Source: DATGEP01 sp035310125 | GTDB taxonomy: Bacteria; Chloroflexota; Ktedonobacteria; Ktedonobacterales; JADMIN01 | Assembly (NCBI GenBank): GCA_035310125.1 | Contig: DATGEP010000013.1 | Span: 1 to 30,332 of the forward strand | Direction of reading: 5' to 3' | DNA: 30,332 nt | Shown here: piece after piece, positions 23,725 to 30,332 of the stretch | Layout of the letters: every line of letters begins with the position of its first letter | Position numbering within the stretch: position 1 is the stretch's first letter | Position numbers and translations under genes: made by a program | The notes under the pieces: model-generated | Database searches by the model: none | Seen by the model: the letters and a program-made list of their open reading frames with translations, nothing else | What the model was told of the DNA's origin: nothing

Positions 23725-23755
23725 GACGAGGATTGAGTATCCCTCAATCCTCGTC
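23725..23755. terminator. 13-bp perfect hairpin after the zinc-ribbon gene set
   Basis: GACGAGGATTGAG (23725–23737) and CTCAATCCTCGTC (23743–23755) are perfect inverted copies around a 5-base loop. It lies 52 bases after the last stop of the rightward group and downstream of the leftward HNH gene, a natural place for a bidirectional terminator. There is no T-run, so it may work with Rho or act as an RNA-stabilising end. Confidence 0.6.
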
Positions 23756-24041
23756 CGCCGCGGTGACCAGCGTCCGAGACAATGCCGGCTCCGGATGCGA
23801 AGCCCGCATTGCCGCCGCGCTCAGACCGTATGGGTCGGTTTCTTTGCGTTAAAGGACGACGCTGACCTATCGCCGGCACGTCGGCATGCGGCCCCACGCG
23901 GTTTCAGGTCTGGGGTGCACGATGGGGCAACAAGATGCTCAGGTTGGCCGCGTGCTCCTGTCGATGAGAACGGACAGCGGCCGTTCTATGTTCCGTGGAC
24001 GACCTGCTCGATGTCACCTGCGTTATCCGGAGAACCCCGCG
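23756..24041. other. Intergenic stretch, no gene recognised
   Basis: About 290 bases between the hairpin and the HNH gene's stop. Short open frames occur on the plus strand (for example from an ATG at 23922), but they overlap the HNH coding region antisense and show no family pattern. Confidence 0.35.
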
Positions 24042-24740
24042 CTACCGGAGAAGTCCGTCTGGAAGAGGCATCACCGGCACAAGCGCTGCTGTGTGCACCG
24101 CGCTCGCGTGTTGCCCTTTCATTTGTGGCAGTTGGACACCCACACATTTCATCCAGCTGAGATGCAGTACTGGCTTCGGTTTGCCGGCACGTTCCCACAG
24201 GGCGGAGTACTGGCCCGTGAGACCGGCCCAAGCTTCTTGTTCTGCAATGGCACGCGGGGACCAGCCCAATTGGTCCAACGTCAGATCCCCTTTTTTCGCG
24301 TTGCACGGCCAGCAGGCTGTCACCAGATTGGACTCTGCGCTGGGCCCTCCCAACGCGGACGGAAACACGTGGTGGACGACGGCGCTGTTGTTGATTATTG
24401 CCGGGTGGGTGAGGCCGCCCTTCCAATTGGGGTTGAACGGGAAGATGTCGGGGTAGATGGTCGCGACCAGTTCCATGACGCTGGTCAGAATGGTGCGTTT
24501 AGCACAATAGCGGCAGATGAAGCGGTCCCTCTGAAAGATGCGCCCGGCCAGGGCACGCGTTAGCCCCGGGTGGGGCGGGATGTTATGTGCTGCATAGGCA
24601 ATCGGCGCGAGCTGCTCGCGCCCGCCAGTGCAGCCGCCGCTTCCCAGAAGCGCTTCAATAGCCGCGCCAATGTGCTCAGGGTAGAGGTCGACTGACTGAT
24701 CATGACCCTGGCCTCGCTCACGCGTCTCCACATTCAGCAT
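24042..24740 (-). CDS. HNH endonuclease family protein
   Basis: A 232-residue HNH-fold protein. The core is RIFQRDRFICRYCAKRTIL (C76, C79), then VVHHVFPSALGG (H123, H124), then SNLVTACWPCNAKKGDL (N138, C143, C146, N147). This gives the beta-beta-alpha-metal site plus the structural four-cysteine zinc of the McrA-like branch. The C-terminus WAGLTGQYSALWERAG, followed by LHLSW, resembles that of other stand-alone HNH proteins. The start is uncertain: ATG at 24740 has GGAGG about 15 bases upstream, and shorter starts are possible. No restriction, phage or intein genes adjoin it. It may be a free-standing defence or mobile-DNA nuclease. Confidence 0.83.
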   Translation of the reverse strand: MLNVETRERGQGHDQSVDLYPEHIGAAIEALLGSGGCTGGREQLAPIAYAAHNIPPHPGLTRALAGRIFQRDRFICRYCAKRTILTSVMELVATIYPDIFPFNPNWKGGLTHPAIINNSAVVHHVFPSALGGPSAESNLVTACWPCNAKKGDLTLDQLGWSPRAIAEQEAWAGLTGQYSALWERAGKPKPVLHLSWMKCVGVQLPQMKGQHASAVHTAALVPVMPLPDGLLR

Positions 24741-24829
24741 TGGGCCGTAAGCCCTCCATTCCCCTCGATAGTCCTTCTCGACCAGAGTTGCAGACCATCA
24801 GCGCGTTGCTGATCGGCCCGAGTATCGGA

Positions 24830-25264
24830 TCACGGCGCAAGAACCTCGGAGGCGAGGCGCTGGTCCACGTCAGGGCGAACCTGGCGCAATGTGAGCGGTT
24901 GTTCGGCCCAGGCGTGATTTTCGAGAGCGATGGCGCCAATGCGCGGCTCAAAACTCGCGCAACAGTTGTGGACGAAGGTGGTGGGATCAGCGCGATCGGG
25001 GAGCTCGCACACCTCCGGCCGTCGCCGGGCTCGAGTCGAAATCAGCGACCATCCGTGGCACCGCCAGCACGGACCGTGATTCAGCCCCAGCAACAGCGCC
25101 TGAACCCACCCGCCCGGGAAACTCACGTTTCCAAAGTGCGGTCGGTTGCGCCGCCCGCCTCTGAGGTTCTGGGCGTTTGCGCTGGGCGCCAGGTACAGCG
25201 AGTCGATGCCCTTGCGCGCCATGGCCTCTCGCGCGCGCTCGATACGGGCGGCGTAGTTTGGCAT
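24830..25264 (-). pseudogene. M24 peptidase (creatinase/Xaa-Pro dipeptidase type) N-terminal remnant
   Basis: From ATG 25264 the frame reads MPNYAARIERAREAMARKGI, then DSLYLAPSANAQNLRG, the usual opening of the Creatinase_N domain. The text then leaves this frame (FGNVSFPGGWVQALLLGL is in frame, while VLAVPRMVADF is in another) and returns with ELPDRADP, IGAIALENHAWAEQ and LASEVLAP before a stop. Two compensating frameshifts are therefore implied. The metal-binding peptidase domain, which should follow, is missing. It is a broken, non-functional gene. Confidence 0.8.
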
Positions 25265-25482
25265 CACGCGCACCAGAGTACGCCCCGCGCTGCGCGTCAA
25301 GACTTGCCAATTGGATTATCACTGGCCGCTTTGCCGACACTGCGAGAAAGTGCGCTGGGAGGGTCCGACCAGGTGTCCGTCAACAGGGTTACTGGCGACC
25401 ACTACTTCCAACGTCTCTGGTCGGAACACAAACCGCGGCGCCATAGTGACGCCCGAGTCGGGCCGCGGTATCGTGCTGGCGC
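25265..25482. other. Divergent intergenic region before the cupredoxin gene pair
   Basis: About 220 bases between the M24 remnant and the start at 25483. They should contain the promoter of the rightward cupredoxin pair. No clear −35/−10 pair and no strong ribosome binding site before 25483 were seen. Confidence 0.35.
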
Positions 25483-26958
25483 ATGAACGCCCGCGGCTTT
25501 CTCGGCACCAACGCAGCGGTGCTATCGGACCTGTCGCTGCTGTTCGGAATCGTGGTCGCCCTCCTGCTGAGCCTCGGCGTCGTGATGGCGCGCAAGCGGA
25601 AGTTCGAGGTCCACCGACGCATCCAGAGTTCGGCGGTGTTCCTCAATCTGGTGCAGGTCGCGCTGATTATGGTCGGCTCGTTCGTGCGCTCGGCGGCTCC
25701 GGGCATTCCGCAGCGGGCGAGCGAACCCTACTACGCCGTCGCGATCGTCCACGCTACCGCCGGGGCATTAACTGTCCTGTTCGGAACGTTCGTTGCACTC
25801 CGCGCGAACGAGCTTGTGCCCGGCGCGCTTCGCTTTCACAACTTCAAGCTCTTCATGCGCACCGCCTACGGCGCCTACATGACGGTGACACTGCTCGGCG
25901 TTGGCGTCTATGTGACCTGGTACACCGGCGCTCCACGAGAAGCCACACCGGTCGCCGCCACACAAGCCAACGAAGTCGTGGTGCCCATGGCGGGCTTCGC
26001 GTTCAACCCGGGCGTCACGGTCGTCAGCGTGGGCTCGACCGTCACGTGGGTGAATCAGGACAATGCGCCTCACACCGCCACGGCGGATAACGAGACGCTC
26101 TTCAAATCGGACGTCTTGCGCAACGGCCAGAAGTTCAGCATCACCTTCGCGACGCCCGGGGAGATCAAGTACTACTGCGAGTTACACGGTTCGAGTGCTG
26201 GCCAAGGCATGTCCGGCACGATCAGAGTCGTCACCGCCGATCAGTTTGCTGTCGCCGCGGCAGCGGTTCCCCCAGTTGTGCGGCCCACTCCCGCACCGAC
26301 GACCTTCGTGCCGGATGCCCGCAAGCTGCCCCAGGCGAGCCTGGCGGCGATCCAGCGTCTACTTGTCGACGGTCCTGGTCTGCCGACCAGGCAAGGCTAC
26401 GCAGTTGGACTGCACGATCAGGCCGACGAGCTGCTGCGTCACGCAAAACTCCTGTCGGCGTCTCAGACCAGCGGTGACAGCGCGGGTGTGCGGCGCCACG
26501 CCGAGCACATCTTCAACCTGATCGTCGGGTCGCGTGATCCGCAGTTCGGCGACCTCGATGGTGACGGCAATTCGCAGAACGCTGGCGACGGTTTTGGCTT
26601 ACTGCCCAACGGCGACCAGCCTGGCTACATCAGCGCGACCGGGGACGCGGCGCATGCGGCAGAATCTGCCGCCGACGCCACGCCAGAAATTCGTCTGCAC
26701 GCGCAGCATGTTCAGATTTGCGCGAACAATATCCGTCAGTGGGCGGCCGAAGCCCGTGGGCTGGCGTATGGCTTGTCCCAGGTTCCCGACGCTGTTGCCG
26801 CGCAGCGTTTGCTCGAGCTGGCAATAGCGATCAGTGTTGGAGTAGATGTCGACGGCGACGGCGTAATTTCGCCGATCCCGGGTGAAGGCGGCGGGCTCGT
26901 CGCCTACGTGCACGCTCAGTACATGGCCGGCCTTGTGTCGCCGGGCAGTGGTTATTAG
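25483..26958 (+). CDS. Membrane DUF420-like–cupredoxin–His-rich two-EF-loop fusion protein
   Basis: A 491-residue fusion. Residues about 15–148 form a membrane part with four helices resembling DUF420/YozB (KRKFEVHRRIQSSAVFLNLV; VHATAGALTVLFGTF; LRFHNFKLFMRTAY), whose histidines may bind metal or heme. Residues about 163–250 are a plastocyanin-like cupredoxin with all four copper ligands: H197 (NAPHTATAD), C232, H235 (YYCELHG) and M243. Residues about 283–485 are a helical domain with many histidines and two calcium-loop-like motifs (DLDGDGNSQNAGDG, D357/D359/D361; DVDGDGVISP, D455/D457/D459). The same cupredoxin and helical modules occur in the next protein in the opposite order. The start has no clear ribosome binding site. 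Extracytoplasmic electron transfer or copper handling is likely but not proven. Confidence 0.85.
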   Translation: MNARGFLGTNAAVLSDLSLLFGIVVALLLSLGVVMARKRKFEVHRRIQSSAVFLNLVQVALIMVGSFVRSAAPGIPQRASEPYYAVAIVHATAGALTVLFGTFVALRANELVPGALRFHNFKLFMRTAYGAYMTVTLLGVGVYVTWYTGAPREATPVAATQANEVVVPMAGFAFNPGVTVVSVGSTVTWVNQDNAPHTATADNETLFKSDVLRNGQKFSITFATPGEIKYYCELHGSSAGQGMSGTIRVVTADQFAVAAAAVPPVVRPTPAPTTFVPDARKLPQASLAAIQRLLVDGPGLPTRQGYAVGLHDQADELLRHAKLLSASQTSGDSAGVRRHAEHIFNLIVGSRDPQFGDLDGDGNSQNAGDGFGLLPNGDQPGYISATGDAAHAAESAADATPEIRLHAQHVQICANNIRQWAAEARGLAYGLSQVPDAVAAQRLLELAIAISVGVDVDGDGVISPIPGEGGGLVAYVHAQYMAGLVSPGSGY

Positions 26959-26982
26959 TCACTTTCGGAGGTCCACACCAGA

Positions 26983-28659
26983 ATGCGTATTCCCCGTCCC
27001 ATCGCTCTCGTCCGGTTCTTGGGTGTGGCCTTTCTCAGTTTGATCGCGTGCACGTCGAGCCCACCTGCCCCCCCGGTGCCGACGGCGGCCGCACCAGTAG
27101 CCCCGTCGACCGCGGTACCTGTCGCGCCAACCCCGACATTCGAGCGCGTCCGCGAAGCAGAGCCGACCGTTGGCGCTCCGGCCAAACCCACTGTCGCTCC
27201 TCCTACACCGACGACCGCGGCGGTTCAAGCGCACGGCCTGCTGACATGGCGCGACGACACGTTGCGCAGCGATGGTGTGCTCGTGAGCGTCGAGGACCTT
27301 CCGTCATTGTCAGGTGACTTGGTGTACGGCGCCTGGTTGAACGGCGCCGGTGGGAACCTCTTCCTTGGTACGCTCGATGCGCCGGCGCCCGGTACTCAAG
27401 GAACCGTGCGATCGCTGACATTCGTGGCGCCCGACCACGCGAACCTCCCGGCGGACTACGAAAGCGTCATCGTCACTCGCGCGCCGAAGGCTTCCGTCGG
27501 AACGTCCCCTACGAGCGATGTTGTAGTTTCGGGAAAACTGCCACCGCAGGCGCTGGCGCATCTGCGGCACCTGCTGGTTCACTTCGACGGTACTCCAGAC
27601 CAGATCGGGTTCGCGATTGGCCTCCGACAGGAGTCTGACAAAGTACTGCAACACGCCCAGTTTCTTCAGGATGCAGTTAACGAATCCAACCTCGCGAATG
27701 TGCGCTTTCATGCTGAACACCTGGTCAACATGATCGAGGGTAAAGAGGGAGAGCATTTTGGTGACCTGGACGGCGATGGCAAGATTGACAACCCGGGCGA
27801 TGGTTTCGGGCTGCTGGAAAACGGCGGCCAGCTCGGCTACATCAAAGGCATGCAGGACCATGCACAGCTGGCGGCGGCGGCGCCGGATGCCACCGAGTCC
27901 ATCAAACTCCATGCGACCAATGTGCAGATTACAGGTGACAACACACGTATACGCCTGATCGATATACGCGACCGGGCGTTGCAGGTTTCGACCGTACGAC
28001 GCGCCGCCGACGCGCGCGAGAACGCACAGCGTATTTTGGCGCTGGCGCACCAGACGATCGACGGCGTGGATCTCGATGGTGACGGGCTGATCTCGCCAGT
28101 GCCGGGCGAGGGCGGTGTGTTGACCGCCTATCAGCACGCTCAACTGATGGCGGGAATTCCGCTTGCGCCAGGTACGGCGTCGGGAGCGGGCGCGGCGGCG
28201 CCGACCATCGCGCCAACGATCGTGCCCGCGCTCGCACCCACCGTTGCGATCTTCGGCGCTGCGCCGACCGTGGCTCCAACTGCCGCGCCTACCGCGGCAC
28301 CGACGCTCGCTCCTACGCTGGCGCCTACGCGCGCTCCGACCTTCGCACCGACCCTGGCCCCCACGTCCAGCACGGGAGGGCAGGTCGCCCCCTCACGCAT
28401 CGAGCTCGCCATCTCTGACGATGCGTTCGCGCCTAAAACGATCACTATTCCGGTCGGTGCGACCGTCGTGTGGTCTCGCTCCGGTAGCCACACACACACC
28501 GTCACCGCCGACGACAGTTCCTTCGACAGCGGCTTCCTTCGCGCCGGTCAGGGGTTCGAACACGCCTTCACCCAGCCGGGCACATTCGCCTACTACTGCG
28601 ACGTCCACGGCGGCCCAGGAGGCGTTGGCATGAGCGGTGCGGTGACCGTCAGTCCATAA
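26983..28659 (+). CDS. Lipoprotein: RskA-like–His-rich EF-loop–APT linker–cupredoxin
   Basis: A 558-residue lipoprotein with a lipobox (LIAC, C23) and a P/A/T linker. Residues about 82–165 resemble the extracellular part of an anti-sigma-K (RskA-like) or strand-rich domain (YGAWLNGAGGNLFLGTLDAP). Residues about 186–390 repeat the His-rich helical domain of the preceding gene, with FGDLDGDGKIDNPGDGFGLL and DLDGDGLISPVPGEGG. An APT-repeat linker (406–462) leads to a C-terminal cupredoxin with ligands H505, C539, H542 (YYCDVHG) and M550. It starts at 26983 with CGGAGG about 12 bases upstream, 24 bases after the previous stop, so both are probably one operon. It sits outside the membrane and could exchange electrons or metal with its neighbour. 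Confidence 0.85.
   Translation: MRIPRPIALVRFLGVAFLSLIACTSSPPAPPVPTAAAPVAPSTAVPVAPTPTFERVREAEPTVGAPAKPTVAPPTPTTAAVQAHGLLTWRDDTLRSDGVLVSVEDLPSLSGDLVYGAWLNGAGGNLFLGTLDAPAPGTQGTVRSLTFVAPDHANLPADYESVIVTRAPKASVGTSPTSDVVVSGKLPPQALAHLRHLLVHFDGTPDQIGFAIGLRQESDKVLQHAQFLQDAVNESNLANVRFHAEHLVNMIEGKEGEHFGDLDGDGKIDNPGDGFGLLENGGQLGYIKGMQDHAQLAAAAPDATESIKLHATNVQITGDNTRIRLIDIRDRALQVSTVRRAADARENAQRILALAHQTIDGVDLDGDGLISPVPGEGGVLTAYQHAQLMAGIPLAPGTASGAGAAAPTIAPTIVPALAPTVAIFGAAPTVAPTAAPTAAPTLAPTLAPTRAPTFAPTLAPTSSTGGQVAPSRIELAISDDAFAPKTITIPVGATVVWSRSGSHTHTVTADDSSFDSGFLRAGQGFEHAFTQPGTFAYYCDVHGGPGGVGMSGAVTVSP
28198..28368 (+). repeat. APT tandem-repeat linker
   Basis: Within the lipoprotein gene, about 57 codons repeat the triplet Ala-Pro-Thr and close variants (APTIAPTIVPALAPT, then APTAAPTAAPTLAPT). 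Such linkers are flexible and common in exported proteins of Chloroflexota and Actinomycetota. The DNA is degenerate, so the repeat is kept at protein level rather than by recent slippage. Confidence 0.85.
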
Positions 28660-28748
28660 CAACGACGAGTCGCACCGAGTTGCCGGCTGGTCGGCATGCG
28701 CACCTAGCCAGCTTTAAGGGAGCGGGTGGCTTCCGGAGGAGTCAAGTT
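28660..28748. other. Convergent intergenic region
   Basis: Eighty-nine bases between the convergent lipoprotein and long-protein genes. A short stem (GCTGG … CCAGC followed by TTTAA) might serve as a weak terminator for the rightward operon; it is not strong. Confidence 0.3.
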
Positions 28749-30332
28749 TCAAGCGGCTGGGTTGGTTGAGCTCCACAGTTCCTGGAGAGCAGAGTCGAGT
28801 TGGTGGAGTGCGGCGTCGAGGCGGGATGGGAAGTGAGGGTACTCGGGATCCGCGCGGTGTGGTCGCCGCAGCCGGCGGTAGAGCGTGGCGTACAGGAACG
28901 CGGCTCGCATCCCATTCGGGGTGAGGGTATAGCGCAGCGTCCGTGGGCCACGCCGGATCACGCCGTGTAACCGAAGTCGGCGGAGGTCGTAGGTCATGGC
29001 GCCGGCCGGGTAACTGGCTAACTCCCGACCAAGCAGGGCAGCCACCAATGGACGGAGGTCACGGTTACGAAAGCCAGTGGGCAGCTGGCTGAAATGGCAC
29101 AGCGCGCCAAACAACGCTTGGACGCGCGGATCACCGAAGCGTAGCGCTGAGACGCGCTGGCCGGTCGGCGATAAGGTGGGCAGTTGCAAACGGTCGAAAA
29201 ATGAAGGGGTCGGTAGCGCTCCGTCGGCGACGCGCTCGATGTCCAACAGTTTCGCGTTGATCTGCCGCCCGATGGTCCGTAGGTGGGGCAAGGTATCCAG
29301 GCCTTTGGTGCGCTGGAAGTCAAGCGGGTCGTTGATGGTGGTCTCGGTGCGAAGCGCACGATGCTCTTTGAAGTACTGCTTGACGTGCGAGTGCTTGAAC
29401 TCAACGTGCAAGCTCGGCGCCACGCCCGTGGTGATGACGCGCGTCTTATAGCCGAGGTCTGGGGGCGGCGTGTTTCGCCTCAGGCGAGTCGGGAACAACA
29501 CGCTCACGCGATCCGGCCGGCCCAGATCGAGGTTGTCGCGGATGACCGCTTCGAAGAAGTACCGTCCGTACACGGGCGCCGTGAAGACCTGGGTCAGGCT
29601 CATCTCGAGCTGCCAGATGCTCAGGCGGTGGCGATAGCCGGCAGCTCGATCGGTGGCGGTCAGTGGCCAGGGCAGGCGCTCGAGCCAGCGATCGAAGAAG
29701 GCCTGCACGTCGGCTGGACTCAGTGAATCAGCCAACTGTTGTAGCCGGTCGGGATCGGCGCACCAGCGGACGCCGTTGTCCAGGCTGTCGAACGGGATGG
29801 CCTCTTTGCGCAGCTGCTGCTTGAGCCACTCGTTGCCATTCAGGCACACCCGCGCCGGATAGGGCATGTAGGTCCCGACTTTGATAAAGGCCGGCCCCCA
29901 CTCGGCATCCTGCAAATAGAAGTAGTAGTGCTTGACCGCGACCGGTTGGCGTGAAAAAGCGAAGTGAACCACGTGGGGTGGCACGATGTGCTTGGTCGCC
30001 TTGAAGGAGAACTGGCGTTCCTGGGCCACGCCGATGAACACGACGCCCTCTGTCGCCCGAAAGTGCGCTCGGTACTGAGCAGCGACGTCGTCCTTACGTT
30101 GCCTGCGCTCGAACTGGACGATGGGCACCAACTGCTGGTCGGCGAACACACCCACGGCTTGGACGAAGCGGTCGTGGAGTGGGCGAATGGCGGCCGGCGA
30201 AGCGATCCGCTGGCCGAGGTGATCGCGCAGAAAGGCGCACAATTGGCCGCTCGTCTGGAGCTTGGGCACATACCCGTTGAGATAGAGACGGTCAATACAC
30301 GAGGTGGACAACGAGACGTGGTCGCGCAGTAT
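28749..30332 (-). CDS. Long conserved protein of unknown function with C-terminal winged-helix-like end (5' end outside window)
   Basis: A frame of at least 520 residues that stays open to the window edge; its likely start lies beyond 30332, because the codons before TTG 30311 (reading LRDHVSLSTSCIDRLYLNGY) are still in frame and protein-like. Notable segments are HDRFVQAVGVFADQQLVPIV, ERRQRKDDVAAQYRAHF, GPAFIKVGTYMPYPARVCLN, NEWLKQQLRKEAIPF, PSLHVEFKHSHVKQYFKEHR and FGDPRVQALFGAL. The last ~100 residues (MTYDLRRLRLHGVIRRGPRT, then RYTLTPNG) look like a winged helix. I recall similar long hypothetical proteins from GC-rich bacteria, often in several copies, but no function. No catalytic motif was identified. 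Confidence 0.75.
   Translation of the reverse strand: MLRDHVSLSTSCIDRLYLNGYVPKLQTSGQLCAFLRDHLGQRIASPAAIRPLHDRFVQAVGVFADQQLVPIVQFERRQRKDDVAAQYRAHFRATEGVVFIGVAQERQFSFKATKHIVPPHVVHFAFSRQPVAVKHYYFYLQDAEWGPAFIKVGTYMPYPARVCLNGNEWLKQQLRKEAIPFDSLDNGVRWCADPDRLQQLADSLSPADVQAFFDRWLERLPWPLTATDRAAGYRHRLSIWQLEMSLTQVFTAPVYGRYFFEAVIRDNLDLGRPDRVSVLFPTRLRRNTPPPDLGYKTRVITTGVAPSLHVEFKHSHVKQYFKEHRALRTETTINDPLDFQRTKGLDTLPHLRTIGRQINAKLLDIERVADGALPTPSFFDRLQLPTLSPTGQRVSALRFGDPRVQALFGALCHFSQLPTGFRNRDLRPLVAALLGRELASYPAGAMTYDLRRLRLHGVIRRGPRTLRYTLTPNGMRAAFLYATLYRRLRRPHRADPEYPHFPSRLDAALHQLDSALQELWSSTNPAA

Noticed and set aside
27310..28143. Leftward 277-codon frame opposite the lipoprotein gene
   Set aside because: Antisense shadow of a supported gene; no ribosome binding site or recognisable domain.
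28198..28368. CRISPR-like or minisatellite DNA repeat
   Set aside because: The repetition is at the Ala-Pro-Thr protein level within one coding frame; the DNA units are not identical and there are no spacers.

Overview
This is a GC-rich window of about 30 kb from a bacterial chromosome. I place it tentatively in the Chloroflexota or a related high-GC lineage. The clues are an XRE–NTPase–TPR–LuxR giant regulator, a DUF5317 membrane protein, several alanine/proline/threonine-linker lipoproteins with cupredoxin and lamin-tail domains, and an MsmK/UgpC-type sugar importer. That placement is inference; there is no rRNA or other phylogenetic marker gene here, and I saw no tRNA.

Layout. 1–5 kb: a luciferase-like flavin oxidoreductase, two SnoaL-fold proteins, and between them a 898-residue regulator carrying DNA-binding domains at both ends. 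5.2–7.1 kb: fragments of two short-chain dehydrogenases and of a LuxR regulator, then an ECF sigma factor with a SnoaL-like tail whose stop overlaps the start of one broken dehydrogenase. 7.3–10.9 kb: a broken YCII-like gene, then a leftward cassette of two tandem 36-residue peptides (too short for routine gene calling), a DUF5317 membrane protein and a membrane GGDEF–EAL protein. 11–12.2 kb: no recognisable gene. 12.3–15.6 kb: an intact haloalkane dehalogenase with a complete catalytic pentad, the tail of a HAD hydrolase, a frameshifted second dehalogenase-like hydrolase joined to a flavin-oxidase (PPOX-type) fragment, and an ECF41 sigma factor. 15.9–21 kb: a carbohydrate ABC importer with a good sigma-70-like promoter; its ATPase gene lies on the opposite strand, converging on the operon. 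21.1–23.7 kb: small membrane proteins fused to WD40 debris, and a rightward three-gene set of unknown function with zinc-ribbon-like proteins, closed by a 13-bp perfect hairpin. 24–25.3 kb: an HNH endonuclease and the remnant of an M24 peptidase. 25.5–28.7 kb: two adjacent exported proteins that contain the same two modules, a cupredoxin and a His-rich domain with two calcium-loop-like motifs, in opposite order. 28.7 kb to the end: a long conserved protein of unknown function, open at the window edge.

How the genes may work together. The best candidate for an undescribed system is the peptide–peptide–DUF5317–GGDEF/EAL cassette (10917 down to 7943). Its order, tight spacing and overlaps suggest that short secreted peptides, a membrane partner and a cyclic-di-GMP enzyme form one signalling unit. 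The second candidate is the pair of module-swapped cupredoxin/His-rich proteins, which look like an extracytoplasmic metal or electron-transfer system. The many frameshifted and truncated genes show either a decaying accessory region or, in part, assembly errors. Where whole domains are missing, decay is the better explanation.
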